Part shown: positions 1-6,942 of the stretch, in pieces
Numbering within the stretch: the stretch's first letter is position 1
How the letters are laid out: each line of letters begins with the position of its first letter
Assembly: GCA_019246375.1 (NCBI GenBank)
Contig: JAFAQO010000034.1
Span: 1-7,499 of the forward strand
DNA from: Mycobacterium sp.
GTDB lineage: Bacteria > Actinomycetota > Actinomycetes > Mycobacteriales > Mycobacteriaceae
Direction: 5' to 3'
Length of the DNA stretch: 7,499 bases
Translations under genes and position numbers: made by a program
Notes under the pieces: model-generated
What the model saw: only the letters and a program-made list of their open reading frames with translations
What the model was told of the DNA's origin: nothing
Databases searched by the model: none

Positions 1-56
1 CAGCCAGCCCGGCGCTGTCGGGACCACGCGTCCTCGTCCTGCGGCTGGACGCTCAT
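1..56 (-). CDS. 5' end of an unidentified protein, translationally coupled to the FIST gene (partial)
   Basis: Reading the minus strand, an ATG begins at 56 and overlaps the TAA stop of the FIST gene by one base (TAATG). The frame stays open for all 18 complete codons to the window edge and begins [18 protein letters not shown]. Overlapping stop and start codons usually mean an operon in which the downstream gene is translated by re-initiating ribosomes. A weak purine-rich stretch (GAAGA) precedes the start inside the end of the FIST gene. The visible residues are hydrophilic, with no signal peptide, and I do not recognise the family. Only 56 bases are available, so a chance open frame remains possible. 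Confidence 0.45.
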   Translation of the reverse strand, partial: MSVQPQDEDAWSRQRRAG

Positions 57-1213
57 TACGCGTCTTCGATGAACAGCGCCATCGATGCGGTGAACCCGTG
101 CAACGCGTTGCGGCCCGCGATCGGGCCGATCTCCCCGGCGGCGAAGAAACCGGCGAGCGGAATGCCGCCAAGGAGTTCCTCGATCGTCGACGCGTCGTGG
201 TCGGCGACGCCGAACATCCGCCGCCCGCGCCCGTTGCAGGTGAACAACAGCGCGCCAACCGGACGCCCGACTACCTCCGCTCCTGCCCGCTCTACGGTCA
301 GGCGCAGGTCCTTGTCGGCCCCCACCGCGTCACGGACCTGAAACTGCACGGTCGAGCCGATCTCGATAACCTCGCCAATTTCGATCGCCCCGCTCGAGGG
401 GTCAGCGCCGAGCAGCCCGCGGATCAGGAAGTCGCCCTGACCCGGAGCCGCCAGGTGCTCGTCGACGACGATCCCGACTTGCAGGCCGTTGCTGATCAGT
501 TCCTGCTCGTAGCGCGGCAGCCCCTCGACGATCTCACGCAGCCGCTGCAGCGGTGGTCGGCCGCCCAGCTCGGTGATCACGTCGCCTTGCGCACCGGTGA
601 CGATGTAGGGCTGACCGATCGGCCGGCAGCCCTGCGACACGACCGGTATCGCATGCATGCCGGGCAGGCGCACGCCGACGAGGCCGGAGGTAACCACCTC
701 ATGGTTGCGGAACAGTCGGGTTTCGCCCGATCGCCGCCCACCACTCACAACCCCGCCCAAGACGGTCGTTTCCGGTAGGTCGGTGTTGAGATGCTCGATG
801 AGTAGGTGCGACGGGAACGTATACGGGTCCGGTAGCAGAAGGTGCAGATCGTGCGTGGTCCGATCGAATTGGTAACCGGTGAGCAGGCCACCCGAGCCGG
901 CCCGGACGAAGTCCAGCTGGAACGTCTCGGCGGCCAGGCCGGACGCCAGCCACACCGCCACCGCCGGCTTGTCCTCGATCTCGTGGCGCCCGGCGACGAT
1001 CGTCTGAGCAACGCAACCGATCAGGTCGGGCGGCTCGAGTGTCTCCTGTACCGCGGTGAGGACCTCTACAGCCTTGTCGGTGTGTGATCGCGATCCGAGT
1101 AGCACGGCCAGCGACGGCGCCTCACCCGCGAGCCCGTCGCGCGCCTGCGCTGCAGCTTCCACCGCGGCCTGCCGTGCGTCGGGCGCGGTGGAAACCCCGA
1201 CTACGATGCGCAC
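56..1213 (-). CDS. FIST N- and C-domain protein (putative small-ligand sensor)
   Basis: This is a 385-residue cytoplasmic protein with no signal peptide or membrane segment. The FIST_N region spans roughly residues 30-220 and the FIST_C region roughly 223-365. Recognisable family stretches are [11 protein letters not shown] (325-335) and [10 protein letters not shown] (355-364), followed by the usual [13 protein letters not shown] ending. FIST domains are predicted intracellular sensors of small ligands such as amino acids and are often fused to signalling domains. Here the protein is FIST only, so its output partner would be separate; the gene coupled to its 3' end is one candidate. Length and sequence resemble, from memory, the conserved mycobacterial protein represented by Rv0874c in M. 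tuberculosis, which I cannot verify here. The start is GTG at 1213, chosen because the N-terminal [14 protein letters not shown] fits the family. GGAAGG lies almost against it, too close for a normal ribosome binding site, so a leaderless transcript is possible. GC is high (about 65-70% in sampled blocks). Confidence 0.92.
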   Translation of the reverse strand: MRIVVGVSTAPDARQAAVEAAAQARDGLAGEAPSLAVLLGSRSHTDKAVEVLTAVQETLEPPDLIGCVAQTIVAGRHEIEDKPAVAVWLASGLAAETFQLDFVRAGSGGLLTGYQFDRTTHDLHLLLPDPYTFPSHLLIEHLNTDLPETTVLGGVVSGGRRSGETRLFRNHEVVTSGLVGVRLPGMHAIPVVSQGCRPIGQPYIVTGAQGDVITELGGRPPLQRLREIVEGLPRYEQELISNGLQVGIVVDEHLAAPGQGDFLIRGLLGADPSSGAIEIGEVIEIGSTVQFQVRDAVGADKDLRLTVERAGAEVVGRPVGALLFTCNGRGRRMFGVADHDASTIEELLGGIPLAGFFAAGEIGPIAGRNALHGFTASMALFIEDA

Positions 1214-1244
1214 CCTTCCATGATGCGCCGCCCAGGGCGCGACG

Positions 1245-1268
1245 AAACAATCGAGGCCGCGGTTGTTT
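1245..1268. promoter_or_regulatory. Inverted repeat in the FIST upstream region
   Basis: The 96-base gap between the GH172 stop and the FIST start contains AAACAA (1245-1250) and its exact complement TTGTTT (1263-1268), separated by 12 GC-rich bases. Read on the minus strand, the first arm gives a TTGTTT that could be a -35 box. Seventeen bases further lies CATCAT or CGCATC, a poor -10, which would place the transcript start at about the GTG codon. It could equally be a weak operator or chance. No T-run follows, so it is not a convincing terminator for the GH172 gene. Confidence 0.2.
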
Positions 1269-1309
1269 GCCGAGTCCGCGGCTGACGGCGCCCAGAGCCC
1301 CCTCCACCG

Positions 1310-3355
1310 TCATGAATCGGACAGCCTCGTCAGTGTGTCTATGTGGTAGCGGCTGGCAGTCCAGGGTGGGGAGTCGGGAGTAGGTGTGAGCGTGACCGTT
1401 ACGAGGGATTTGCCGACGGTGAGAGACTCTGACACGAGGTATGTGTCATCAAGCCAACGGTGCGAGTTGTTGCTGCGCGGCTGTAACCAGTTCCCGGCCG
1501 GTATGCCATCAATGGCAACGTCCGCTGATTGGTAACCGGTTGCCTGGTCCGAGGTGCGGCGCACCATGATGCCGCGGTTGGCTGGGTCGATTTGGACGTG
1601 GAATGTGATCGCAGTTTGGGTGGTTCTGACTAATCCGATGACGGGGTGGATGTCGTCGGTTCCCTCGTATTGACTGGTCAGCATTTCGTCGGTGGCGGCG
1701 TCGTCGGTATAGCCGTGCAGGAGTCGACTCACGGGATCGGCGGGGTTGGCGTCGTCGCTGGGTGTAATGGTGTCGTTCGGTTGTGTGTAGAGGAATGCGG
1801 TTGAGCTGTAGTCGGGTTGGACCATGTTGCGTTTGCCGTGTTCAATGCCGAATCGGATGGCAGAGCGGTAGTCGATCGCGTCGGCGAGCGTGAGCCGGTA
1901 GGCGGCGACGCAATAGTCTGCGCATCCGCCAGTGGTCGTGCGTTGATCGGGTTGGCCGGTGAGCGGGTCGCTGAATCGGGTGCCGTTTTTGAAGTACCAG
2001 CCGCCCTCGTAGAAGTCCTCGGTGCCGGTGCCGTACCACTGGGGCGACGCGGAACCGTCTGTGTACACGCGTTCGGCTCCTTCGAGAAAGTAAGGGGCGT
2101 CGTCATTAAACGACGTTTTAATCCGAGAACCGCGAATGGCGTGGCTGACGCCGACGAATTTGCCATGACCATGTTCATCGGCGAACAACCAGTCTTGGCC
2201 GAGCATCGTTGGTCCGGCATGCGAGCGTGCGGTGAAGTAGCCAGCGCGGCCGTTAGCTAGTGCGGGTGCCCACTGGGGGTCGGGTGCGGTCACGACATCG
2301 CTCTTGATCCCCGCTACGGGATTGCCGGTTGTGTTGACGAGGGTGATGCGGGCTGTGTGGGCGAAAGGCATTGGCCACCACTCCGACAACGCCAACGCAC
2401 CCCCGGGTTGTGGGATCGTGGCGAACATCAGCGATCGCACGTTGGTAGTGCCCAATCCGGCGCCGAAGAATTCCCCAAGTGGTGAGTCGACCATGGTTTG
2501 GCCGTCGAACTCGATCTGGAGCCGCAGCCCGGTCAGCAGTTGATCGGCCGGTTCTGGTAGCCACAGGTACAACGCCGAGATGCTGCCGGGCCCAGTCGAT
2601 TCCGCGATCGTCGAGCTAGCGTCCGCGGGGAGCTCGACGGCCTGATTGCTATGCGCTGCTGTCGGTGCGGCCGGTTTTGGGTCGACGGTGCCTGCGGCGC
2701 GGAGAGTGGCGAGCACATCGAGCGCGGGGTCCGAGGGCGAGAAAGTGGTCACGCCGTGGCCGGTCGAAAACTTGCGATAGTCGACGTGGTAATACTCCAA
2801 ATGGGATGCGACGCTGATCCGCATCGACCGTCGGTACGGCATCGGTACCTTGATGTAAACGCCCCCCGGCGATTGGCCAGCGTTGGCCACAAGAGGCCAC
2901 ACGAATGGGGCACCCAGCGCGCCATTGACCAACGATTGCAGCGGTGCGTCGATCACCGACTGTCCATCCAGCTCGATGCGGATCGTTCCGATGGCACGCA
3001 CATTGCCGCCGTCGCGGGTGAACCAGATCGAATCGACCTCTCCGGCACCGCGATCCTCTGCGATGACACAGCCGGCGGCGCCGGACGCCAAACATCCACC
3101 GCTGCCATTTCGGTTACCGGTGGAGACGTCGAAATCACCGCCGCTCCGATCGAAGCTCGACACCTGTAAGGTCTGTGTGTCGGCGCTCAGATACGGCAAC
3201 CGATCCAATCGACGGTAGGTGTTCCAGCCCACCAACATGGCGTCGGGTCCTGCGATAATCGGCTCGGCATGCGCTGTTCCTGCGGCAGCAACACCAGCAA
3301 TGCCCAGCAGCAGTAATGCGAACATCGCAGACAACGCCCGAACAGCCACCGGCAT
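1310..3355 (-). CDS. Secreted GH172 (DUF2961) family glycoside hydrolase
   Basis: From the ATG at 3355 this encodes 681 residues. The frame is open 28 codons further to 3439, but this start puts a clean signal peptide at the N-terminus: R6, a hydrophobic core at 8-25 and an AHA/EP cleavage site after residue 30. No strong ribosome binding site is seen. The DUF2961 signature is clear at 421-456, with FLEGAERVYTDG followed by WYGTGTEDFYEGGWYF. E425 and E446 are 21 residues apart, matching my recollection of the catalytic glutamate pair of the founding GH172 enzyme, the Bifidobacterium dentium difructose dianhydride I hydrolase. Two related beta-rich segments (about 105-197 and 257-352) precede the catalytic motifs. 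A further beta-rich region (about 570-675, including GIMVRRTSDQATGYQSADVAIDG) looks like a C-terminal accessory domain. Four cysteines fall in two close pairs (C88/C96, C478/C482), consistent with disulphides in an exported protein. Known GH172 members act on fructofuranosides or D-arabinofuranosides; the substrate here is unproven. Sampled GC is about 60%. Confidence 0.9.
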   Translation of the reverse strand: MPVAVRALSAMFALLLLGIAGVAAAGTAHAEPIIAGPDAMLVGWNTYRRLDRLPYLSADTQTLQVSSFDRSGGDFDVSTGNRNGSGGCLASGAAGCVIAEDRGAGEVDSIWFTRDGGNVRAIGTIRIELDGQSVIDAPLQSLVNGALGAPFVWPLVANAGQSPGGVYIKVPMPYRRSMRISVASHLEYYHVDYRKFSTGHGVTTFSPSDPALDVLATLRAAGTVDPKPAAPTAAHSNQAVELPADASSTIAESTGPGSISALYLWLPEPADQLLTGLRLQIEFDGQTMVDSPLGEFFGAGLGTTNVRSLMFATIPQPGGALALSEWWPMPFAHTARITLVNTTGNPVAGIKSDVVTAPDPQWAPALANGRAGYFTARSHAGPTMLGQDWLFADEHGHGKFVGVSHAIRGSRIKTSFNDDAPYFLEGAERVYTDGSASPQWYGTGTEDFYEGGWYFKNGTRFSDPLTGQPDQRTTTGGCADYCVAAYRLTLADAIDYRSAIRFGIEHGKRNMVQPDYSSTAFLYTQPNDTITPSDDANPADPVSRLLHGYTDDAATDEMLTSQYEGTDDIHPVIGLVRTTQTAITFHVQIDPANRGIMVRRTSDQATGYQSADVAIDGIPAGNWLQPRSNNSHRWLDDTYLVSESLTVGKSLVTVTLTPTPDSPPWTASRYHIDTLTRLSDS

Positions 3356-3481
3356 AGCAAGAAAGGTTACGGTTTCGCGGTATTGCCCTGCGCTCGACTC
3401 GCTACGCTCACATAGGTAATCACCGACAACGGCTCTCATTCATCCCTGACGGGTCTACGGGACCCGGCCAGTAAGCCATCT
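3356..3481. promoter_or_regulatory. Shared divergent intergenic region of the GH172 and serine-hydrolase genes
   Basis: These 126 bases separate the ATG of the minus-strand GH172 gene from the GTG of the plus-strand serine hydrolase, so both promoters must lie here or inside the flanking genes. I see no strong -10 or -35 pair in either direction and no good ribosome binding site before either start. AT-richer points are at 3413-3420 (ATAGGTAA) and 3471-3475. A stretch at about 3390-3412 (CTCGACTCGCTACGCTC) is internally repetitive. The arrangement suggests coordinated expression, but no operator can be named. Confidence 0.4.
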
Positions 3482-4960
3482 GTGCGCAAGGCCATTGCCG
3501 TTGGAACTGTCTTGATTACGTTCGCTGCGGCGTCCATGGCCGGCTGTGCAGCGCATACAGCAGTAAGCAGCAACGCGCAGGCAACGCAGGCACAGAAACC
3601 GGCTGCCACACATGGCTTCGCGACAGTCTCCAAGTTGATGAACGATGCGATTGCGGCACACAAGCTGCCAGGTGCTGTGGTCGTGGTCGGGCACGCTGGC
3701 AAGATCGTCTTCCACCAGGCTTATGGCTCGCGCAATCTTGCCGGCGAACAGGGGCTAGATGGATCGCCTGCACCTGCCGAGCCGATGACCGAGGACACCA
3801 TCTTCGACATGGCGTCCTTGACCAAACCCCTCGCCACGGCGACTGCCGTCATGCAGCTGTACGAACAAGGCGAGATTCAGTTCGAGGATCCCGTCCAGAA
3901 GTATTTGCCTGACTTCAACACCGCGAACGATCCGAGGCGTGCGAAGGTGACGGTTCGCATGTTGCTTACCAACACCTCAGGCGAAGCGACAGACGTAAGT
4001 CTCGACGATCCGTGGGGACTGGACGGAGCCGATAAAACAGAAGGCATTCATCGTGCGCTCAGCACGCCGCTGCAGTCGGGTCCCGGTGAGGTTTTCCGCT
4101 ACTCCGACATCAACTTCATTCTGCTCGGCGCGCTGCTCGAGAAAGTCACCGGCGAGGCAGAAGACGTTTATGTTCAGCAAAATGTCTTTGCGCCGCTTGG
4201 CATGGAAGACACCCGCTATCTTCCCCCAGCCGAAGCATGTGGTCCACACATGCTGCGAGGAGCTGCGATTGCTTGGGCGCCCGCGCCCCAAGAGCCCGTG
4301 CAGGTGGCTTGTCCTGCAGGCACATGGAGCGCCAGTCTTTTGTCGCGCATAGCACCAACAGCGCGTGACGAGGAAAGCGGAGCCGATCCGAGCAAGAATC
4401 CTGATTACGGTTACCTGCTTCGGGGCACCGTGCATGACCCGACGGCGCGCCGCATGGGGGGAGTGGCCGGGCATGCCGGTGTGTTCTCGACGGCATACGA
4501 TGTCAGCGTCTATGCGCAGGCCCTGCTTGATCGGCTTGCGGACCGCCCCAGCAGATTTCCGCTGAAGCACGCGACGTGTGAGTTGATGACGACTCCTGAG
4601 CAGCCTGGACATACGGCTCAACAACTCGAAGCAGCGAACCGCGCCGCCCGAGAAGCCATCGCAAAGTCACCAAATAGAACAGATCCGCTGCTCGCTCCAC
4701 ACTATCCGGCGATCGAGGGACAAAACCTGTTCGGCTTTGGCTGGGATATCGATACAGCCTTTTCCAAGCCGCGAGGCATGATCTTTCCCATCGGTAGCTT
4801 TGGCAACACAGGCTTTACCGGAACTTCGCTTTGGATGGACCCAGGCTCAGGTACCTACGTCATTCTGCTCGCTAACTCAATCCTTGTGCGAGGCAGTCCA
4901 CCGATCTCGAACCTGCGAGGTGAAGTGGCTACGGCGGCAGCCCGGGCCTTGCATCTTTGA
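3482..4960 (+). CDS. Lipoprotein serine hydrolase, beta-lactamase/penicillin-binding-protein-like (YbbE type)
   Basis: This 492-residue protein starts at GTG 3482. It has a basic N-terminus (R2, K3), a hydrophobic stretch and a lipobox ending MAGC with C22, so it is predicted to be a membrane-anchored lipoprotein outside the membrane. The Pfam beta-lactamase fold (PF00144) is clear. The SxxK nucleophile motif is S112-L-T-K115 and the second motif is Y207-S-D209. The third, normally HTG or KTG, is N442-T-G444 within GNTGFTGTSLWMDP. The stretch RGTVHDPTARRMGGVAGHAG (315-334) is typical of the YbbE-like subgroup, whose Bacillus subtilis member sits in the muropeptide-recycling cluster. Plausible activities are D,D-peptidase, esterase or beta-lactamase; sequence alone does not decide. 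It is divergent from the GH172 gene and ends 5 bp from the convergent VTT gene. Sampled GC is mostly 52-60%, below the neighbours, suggesting transfer. The start lacks a good ribosome binding site but is the one that gives a complete signal peptide. Confidence 0.9.
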   Translation: MRKAIAVGTVLITFAAASMAGCAAHTAVSSNAQATQAQKPAATHGFATVSKLMNDAIAAHKLPGAVVVVGHAGKIVFHQAYGSRNLAGEQGLDGSPAPAEPMTEDTIFDMASLTKPLATATAVMQLYEQGEIQFEDPVQKYLPDFNTANDPRRAKVTVRMLLTNTSGEATDVSLDDPWGLDGADKTEGIHRALSTPLQSGPGEVFRYSDINFILLGALLEKVTGEAEDVYVQQNVFAPLGMEDTRYLPPAEACGPHMLRGAAIAWAPAPQEPVQVACPAGTWSASLLSRIAPTARDEESGADPSKNPDYGYLLRGTVHDPTARRMGGVAGHAGVFSTAYDVSVYAQALLDRLADRPSRFPLKHATCELMTTPEQPGHTAQQLEAANRAAREAIAKSPNRTDPLLAPHYPAIEGQNLFGFGWDIDTAFSKPRGMIFPIGSFGNTGFTGTSLWMDPGSGTYVILLANSILVRGSPPISNLRGEVATAAARALHL

Positions 4961-4965
4961 AGCCG

Positions 4966-5700
4966 CTACGCCTCGGCTTCGCGATCCCATTCCGGAATGC
5001 CTTCGTCGGCGCCGCGGCGGGCGTGTCCACGCCACTTTCGGTAGCCACGCCGTGCGGCGAACGCGCCGACGATGGCGGTCACGCACCACACCGCTATCGC
5101 CGAGTATGCCAGCGACCGCGACCGATCCGCGATCGAGGCACCCAGCGCGGTGTAGACGAATGCGTGCGGCGCCGAACCGATAAACGCGCCGGCGGCCATC
5201 TGCCACAACGGAACTCCGAGCGCCCCGAACGCATAGGAGGCGAGCGCATCGGATATGCCGGGAATGAATCGCTGACCGACGACCGCCCACAGTCCGCCTC
5301 GTTCGATCAGCGCATCGATGCGGCCGGCGCGCTTTGTCCCCAGCAGGGCCCGCGCGCTGTCTCGGCCGGCCCGACGCCCGACGAGGCTCGCGACGATCGC
5401 GGTGCCCACGGTCGCACCCAGCGTCACGAAAATGCCTAGGATCGGACCGAACAGAAGCCCGCTGCCCGCGGCCAGAATCGGGCCAGGCACGAACACTGCT
5501 CCGAGGACGGCCGACACCACGACGTAGGCCAGCGGCGCCGCCGGCCCCGTCGCCGAGACCGTGCGCCGCACCTCCTCGATGTCGATAACTCGTGTGACGG
5601 CTACCAGGTAGTACAGCCCGAATACGACGCTGGCGAACACGGCGAGCCGCGCGATGTGGCGTCGTCGGGATGTCGGTGGCGAACCGTCGTTGTCGACCAT
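4966..5700 (-). CDS. VTT-domain membrane protein (TVP38/TMEM64 family, DedA-related)
   Basis: From the ATG at 5700 this encodes 244 residues. The frame extends to 5769, but the extension is arginine-rich, unlike the family, and lies over the methyltransferase remnant. A GGAAGAA about 11 bases upstream could serve as ribosome binding site. Hydrophobic segments are visible at about 16-36, 55-75, 77-108, 136-150, 165-187 and 197-216. The VTT core spans about 67-187, with a glycine-rich first half (GSGLLFGPILGIFVTLGATVG, starting at residue 79) and a second half carrying RFIPGISD (144-151) and GAFIGSAPHAFVYTALG, the family's paired re-entrant pattern. The C-terminus is charged and cytoplasmic. 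Family members are integral inner-membrane proteins linked to lipid scrambling or envelope homeostasis; a specific substrate cannot be assigned. It lies convergent with the serine hydrolase, with only 5 bases between the stops and no visible terminator hairpin. Confidence 0.88.
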   Translation of the reverse strand: MVDNDGSPPTSRRRHIARLAVFASVVFGLYYLVAVTRVIDIEEVRRTVSATGPAAPLAYVVVSAVLGAVFVPGPILAAGSGLLFGPILGIFVTLGATVGTAIVASLVGRRAGRDSARALLGTKRAGRIDALIERGGLWAVVGQRFIPGISDALASYAFGALGVPLWQMAAGAFIGSAPHAFVYTALGASIADRSRSLAYSAIAVWCVTAIVGAFAARRGYRKWRGHARRGADEGIPEWDREAEA

Positions 5701-5741
5701 GCTGACCGCGATTCTTCCGCACCGGCGGTGACTGTCGGTGA

Positions 5742-5906
5742 CCCGAACTGACGGCCGGCCTGGACGCACGGTCCTGGCGGTTGGCGCGGCCCGACGGTAC
5801 GACGGTCTACGAGCTCAACGAGCCCAGGATGCTTCCGAAGGAGCTCGAGGGACGTAGCGCTATTGAATCTGTTCGTCTCTGCGCAGCGGACCGGGACCTA
5901 GCGTAG
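5742..5906 (+). pseudogene. Remnant of a TIGR00027-type SAM-dependent methyltransferase
   Basis: Translating the plus strand from 5742 gives a stop-bounded stretch whose first half (5754-5846) reads [20 protein letters not shown] and then [11 protein letters not shown]. This matches the SAM-binding region of the TIGR00027 class I methyltransferases, which from memory has the pattern AGLDxRAYRLxWPxGTTVYExDQPxVLxxK. There is no start codon, a TGA lies just upstream (5739-5741), and the residues after about 5846 no longer resemble the family before a TAG at 5904-5906. A functional member is about 300 residues; only about 31 are recognisable. It lies in the spacer between the VTT gene start and the NYN gene stop, and its last bases overlap the NYN stop. 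This is a dead fragment, not an expressed gene. The family is strongly expanded in mycobacteria, which supports the host assignment. Confidence 0.72.
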
Positions 5907-6776
5907 CCGCACCATCCGCGTCGTCGAACTCTCGTCGAGCTCCACGAGATCAGACCGGGAACGCAGGAAGTCACTGAAAGACTTGAATCCCAAAGACTTC
6001 TCGCTGAACGACGGGTCCATTCGCTTCATCTGCGCCTTGACTGCGGAGTTGTGCAGCCAGTCGACGTCGTCCTTCTCAAGGCCGATGCGCAGCGCGCGCG
6101 TCAGCAGATCGGTGGCTGCGGCCTGCGGATCGGGCGGTTGCGGCTCTTCGGCGTCGGCGTCCTGGCTGCGTCGGGTGCGTCGTTTCGGTGCGGCGGCGTC
6201 GGTGGGCGCTGGTTCGGGCTCTGGCACCGGAACTCCGGGCAGCGCGTCGTAGGTGACGAAGTCGTCGCAGGCGGCCGCCAGCGCCCGGCTCGACGCACCC
6301 GCCACGCCGACCCCGACCACGTAGCGACCGAGCCGCTTACAGCGCTGCGCAAGCGGGATGTAGTCGGAGTCGCCGGCCACGATCACTACATGGGTCAGGT
6401 CGGGCAGCCGAAACATGTCCTCCACCGCGTCGACCGCCAGTCGGATGTCTGCACCGTTCTTGCCGTAAGCCGCTGCAGGAAACAGCTGCACGAGGTCGAC
6501 CGCGCGACCTACCAATTGCTCGCGGTAGCCGGTGTTGATGTCGGCCGACCAGTCCGCGTACGCGCGGGTAAGCACCAGTGTCCCGAACGATGACGCGTAG
6601 TCGATGATGGCGCCGACGTCGACGGTGGCCTGCGCCAGCCGATCCGGATGCTTGTCCAGCCCCTTGACCTTGTCTCGCTGAAACGAGTTGCGGCCATTCA
6701 CCTGGTCATACCGGGAGATCACGATGTTGTCGAAGTCGAGGTAGACCGCCACGCGGGTCGCACCGGGTTCCGTCAT
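5898..6776 (-). CDS. NYN-domain putative ribonuclease with C-terminal OST-HTH/LOTUS domain
   Basis: From the ATG at 6776 this is 292 residues. The frame runs to 6950, but the added 58 codons show no family similarity and cross the divergent control region. The NYN (PIN-like) nuclease domain covers about 7-175. It has the acidic, metal-binding pattern D14-x-D16-N17, G-K106-N-G-A-D110 with D116, and GDSDYIPL (D136, D138) followed by the usual basic helix (QRCKRLG). A low-complexity linker rich in P, E, D and R (about 183-220) joins a C-terminal OST-HTH/LOTUS domain (about 222-290; [20 protein letters not shown], then [10 protein letters not shown]). NYN domains are predicted Mg-dependent RNases and LOTUS domains bind RNA, with a G-rich/G-quadruplex preference reported for several. 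The protein therefore probably cuts or processes structured RNA in the cytoplasm. All expected acidic residues are present, so it should be active. The start has no strong ribosome binding site. GC is high (75% in one sampled block). Confidence 0.92.
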   Translation of the reverse strand: MTEPGATRVAVYLDFDNIVISRYDQVNGRNSFQRDKVKGLDKHPDRLAQATVDVGAIIDYASSFGTLVLTRAYADWSADINTGYREQLVGRAVDLVQLFPAAAYGKNGADIRLAVDAVEDMFRLPDLTHVVIVAGDSDYIPLAQRCKRLGRYVVGVGVAGASSRALAAACDDFVTYDALPGVPVPEPEPAPTDAAAPKRRTRRSQDADAEEPQPPDPQAAATDLLTRALRIGLEKDDVDWLHNSAVKAQMKRMDPSFSEKSLGFKSFSDFLRSRSDLVELDESSTTRMVRLR

Positions 6777-6942
6777 GAGTCCAGTCTTGTCGATCGGCTG
6801 CGCGGTGACCTCGAGACAGGGACTGATCAGGCGCGTTTCTCTTATAACACGAGACATCCGAAGGATCTCGGACTCACACCTATAGTCGGATAGTCGGAAG
6901 ACGTGATCGAGGTCTTGCCTGCGTGAGGGGACGAGAACTGCG
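6777..6942. promoter_or_regulatory. Divergent control region between the NYN and SRPBCC genes
   Basis: This 166-base spacer must drive both genes unless transcripts enter from elsewhere. TATAGT at 6881-6886 is a good mycobacterial-type -10 (TANNNT) on the plus strand and would give a leader of about 50 bases for the SRPBCC gene. No clear -35 is seen. On the minus strand TTATAA (6842-6847) could be the -10 for the NYN gene, giving a leader of about 60 bases. Between the two lies an imperfect palindrome, CGAGACATCC (6850-6859), GAA, GGATCTCG (6863-6870), with two extra bases in the left arm. Its position between the candidate -10 boxes would suit a repressor or activator acting on both genes. 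These are motif-level inferences. Confidence 0.4.
6883..6898. repeat. Perfect tandem repeat of an 8-base unit
   Basis: TAGTCGGA occurs twice without interruption (6883-6890 and 6891-6898). The first copy overlaps the candidate plus-strand -10 TATAGT, and the second covers the expected transcription start of the SRPBCC gene. Eight-base spacing is not a full helical turn, so two side-by-side protein sites are less likely than a replication-slippage duplication. It could still alter promoter strength. Confidence 0.6.

Noticed and set aside
98..778. 226-codon plus-strand open frame opposite the FIST gene.
   Set aside because: It is antisense to a gene with clear FIST motifs, and its translation is arginine- and alanine-rich with no recognisable domain. 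It is a shadow frame of high-GC coding DNA.
3356..3439. N-terminal extension of the GH172 protein to the ATG at 3439.
   Set aside because: It would place 28 hydrophilic residues before the signal peptide and use up most of the divergent promoter region.
4877..5722. 281-codon minus-strand frame overlapping the VTT gene.
   Set aside because: Its product is almost continuous arginine-rich low-complexity sequence, while the frame at 4966-5700 has clear membrane segments and VTT motifs.
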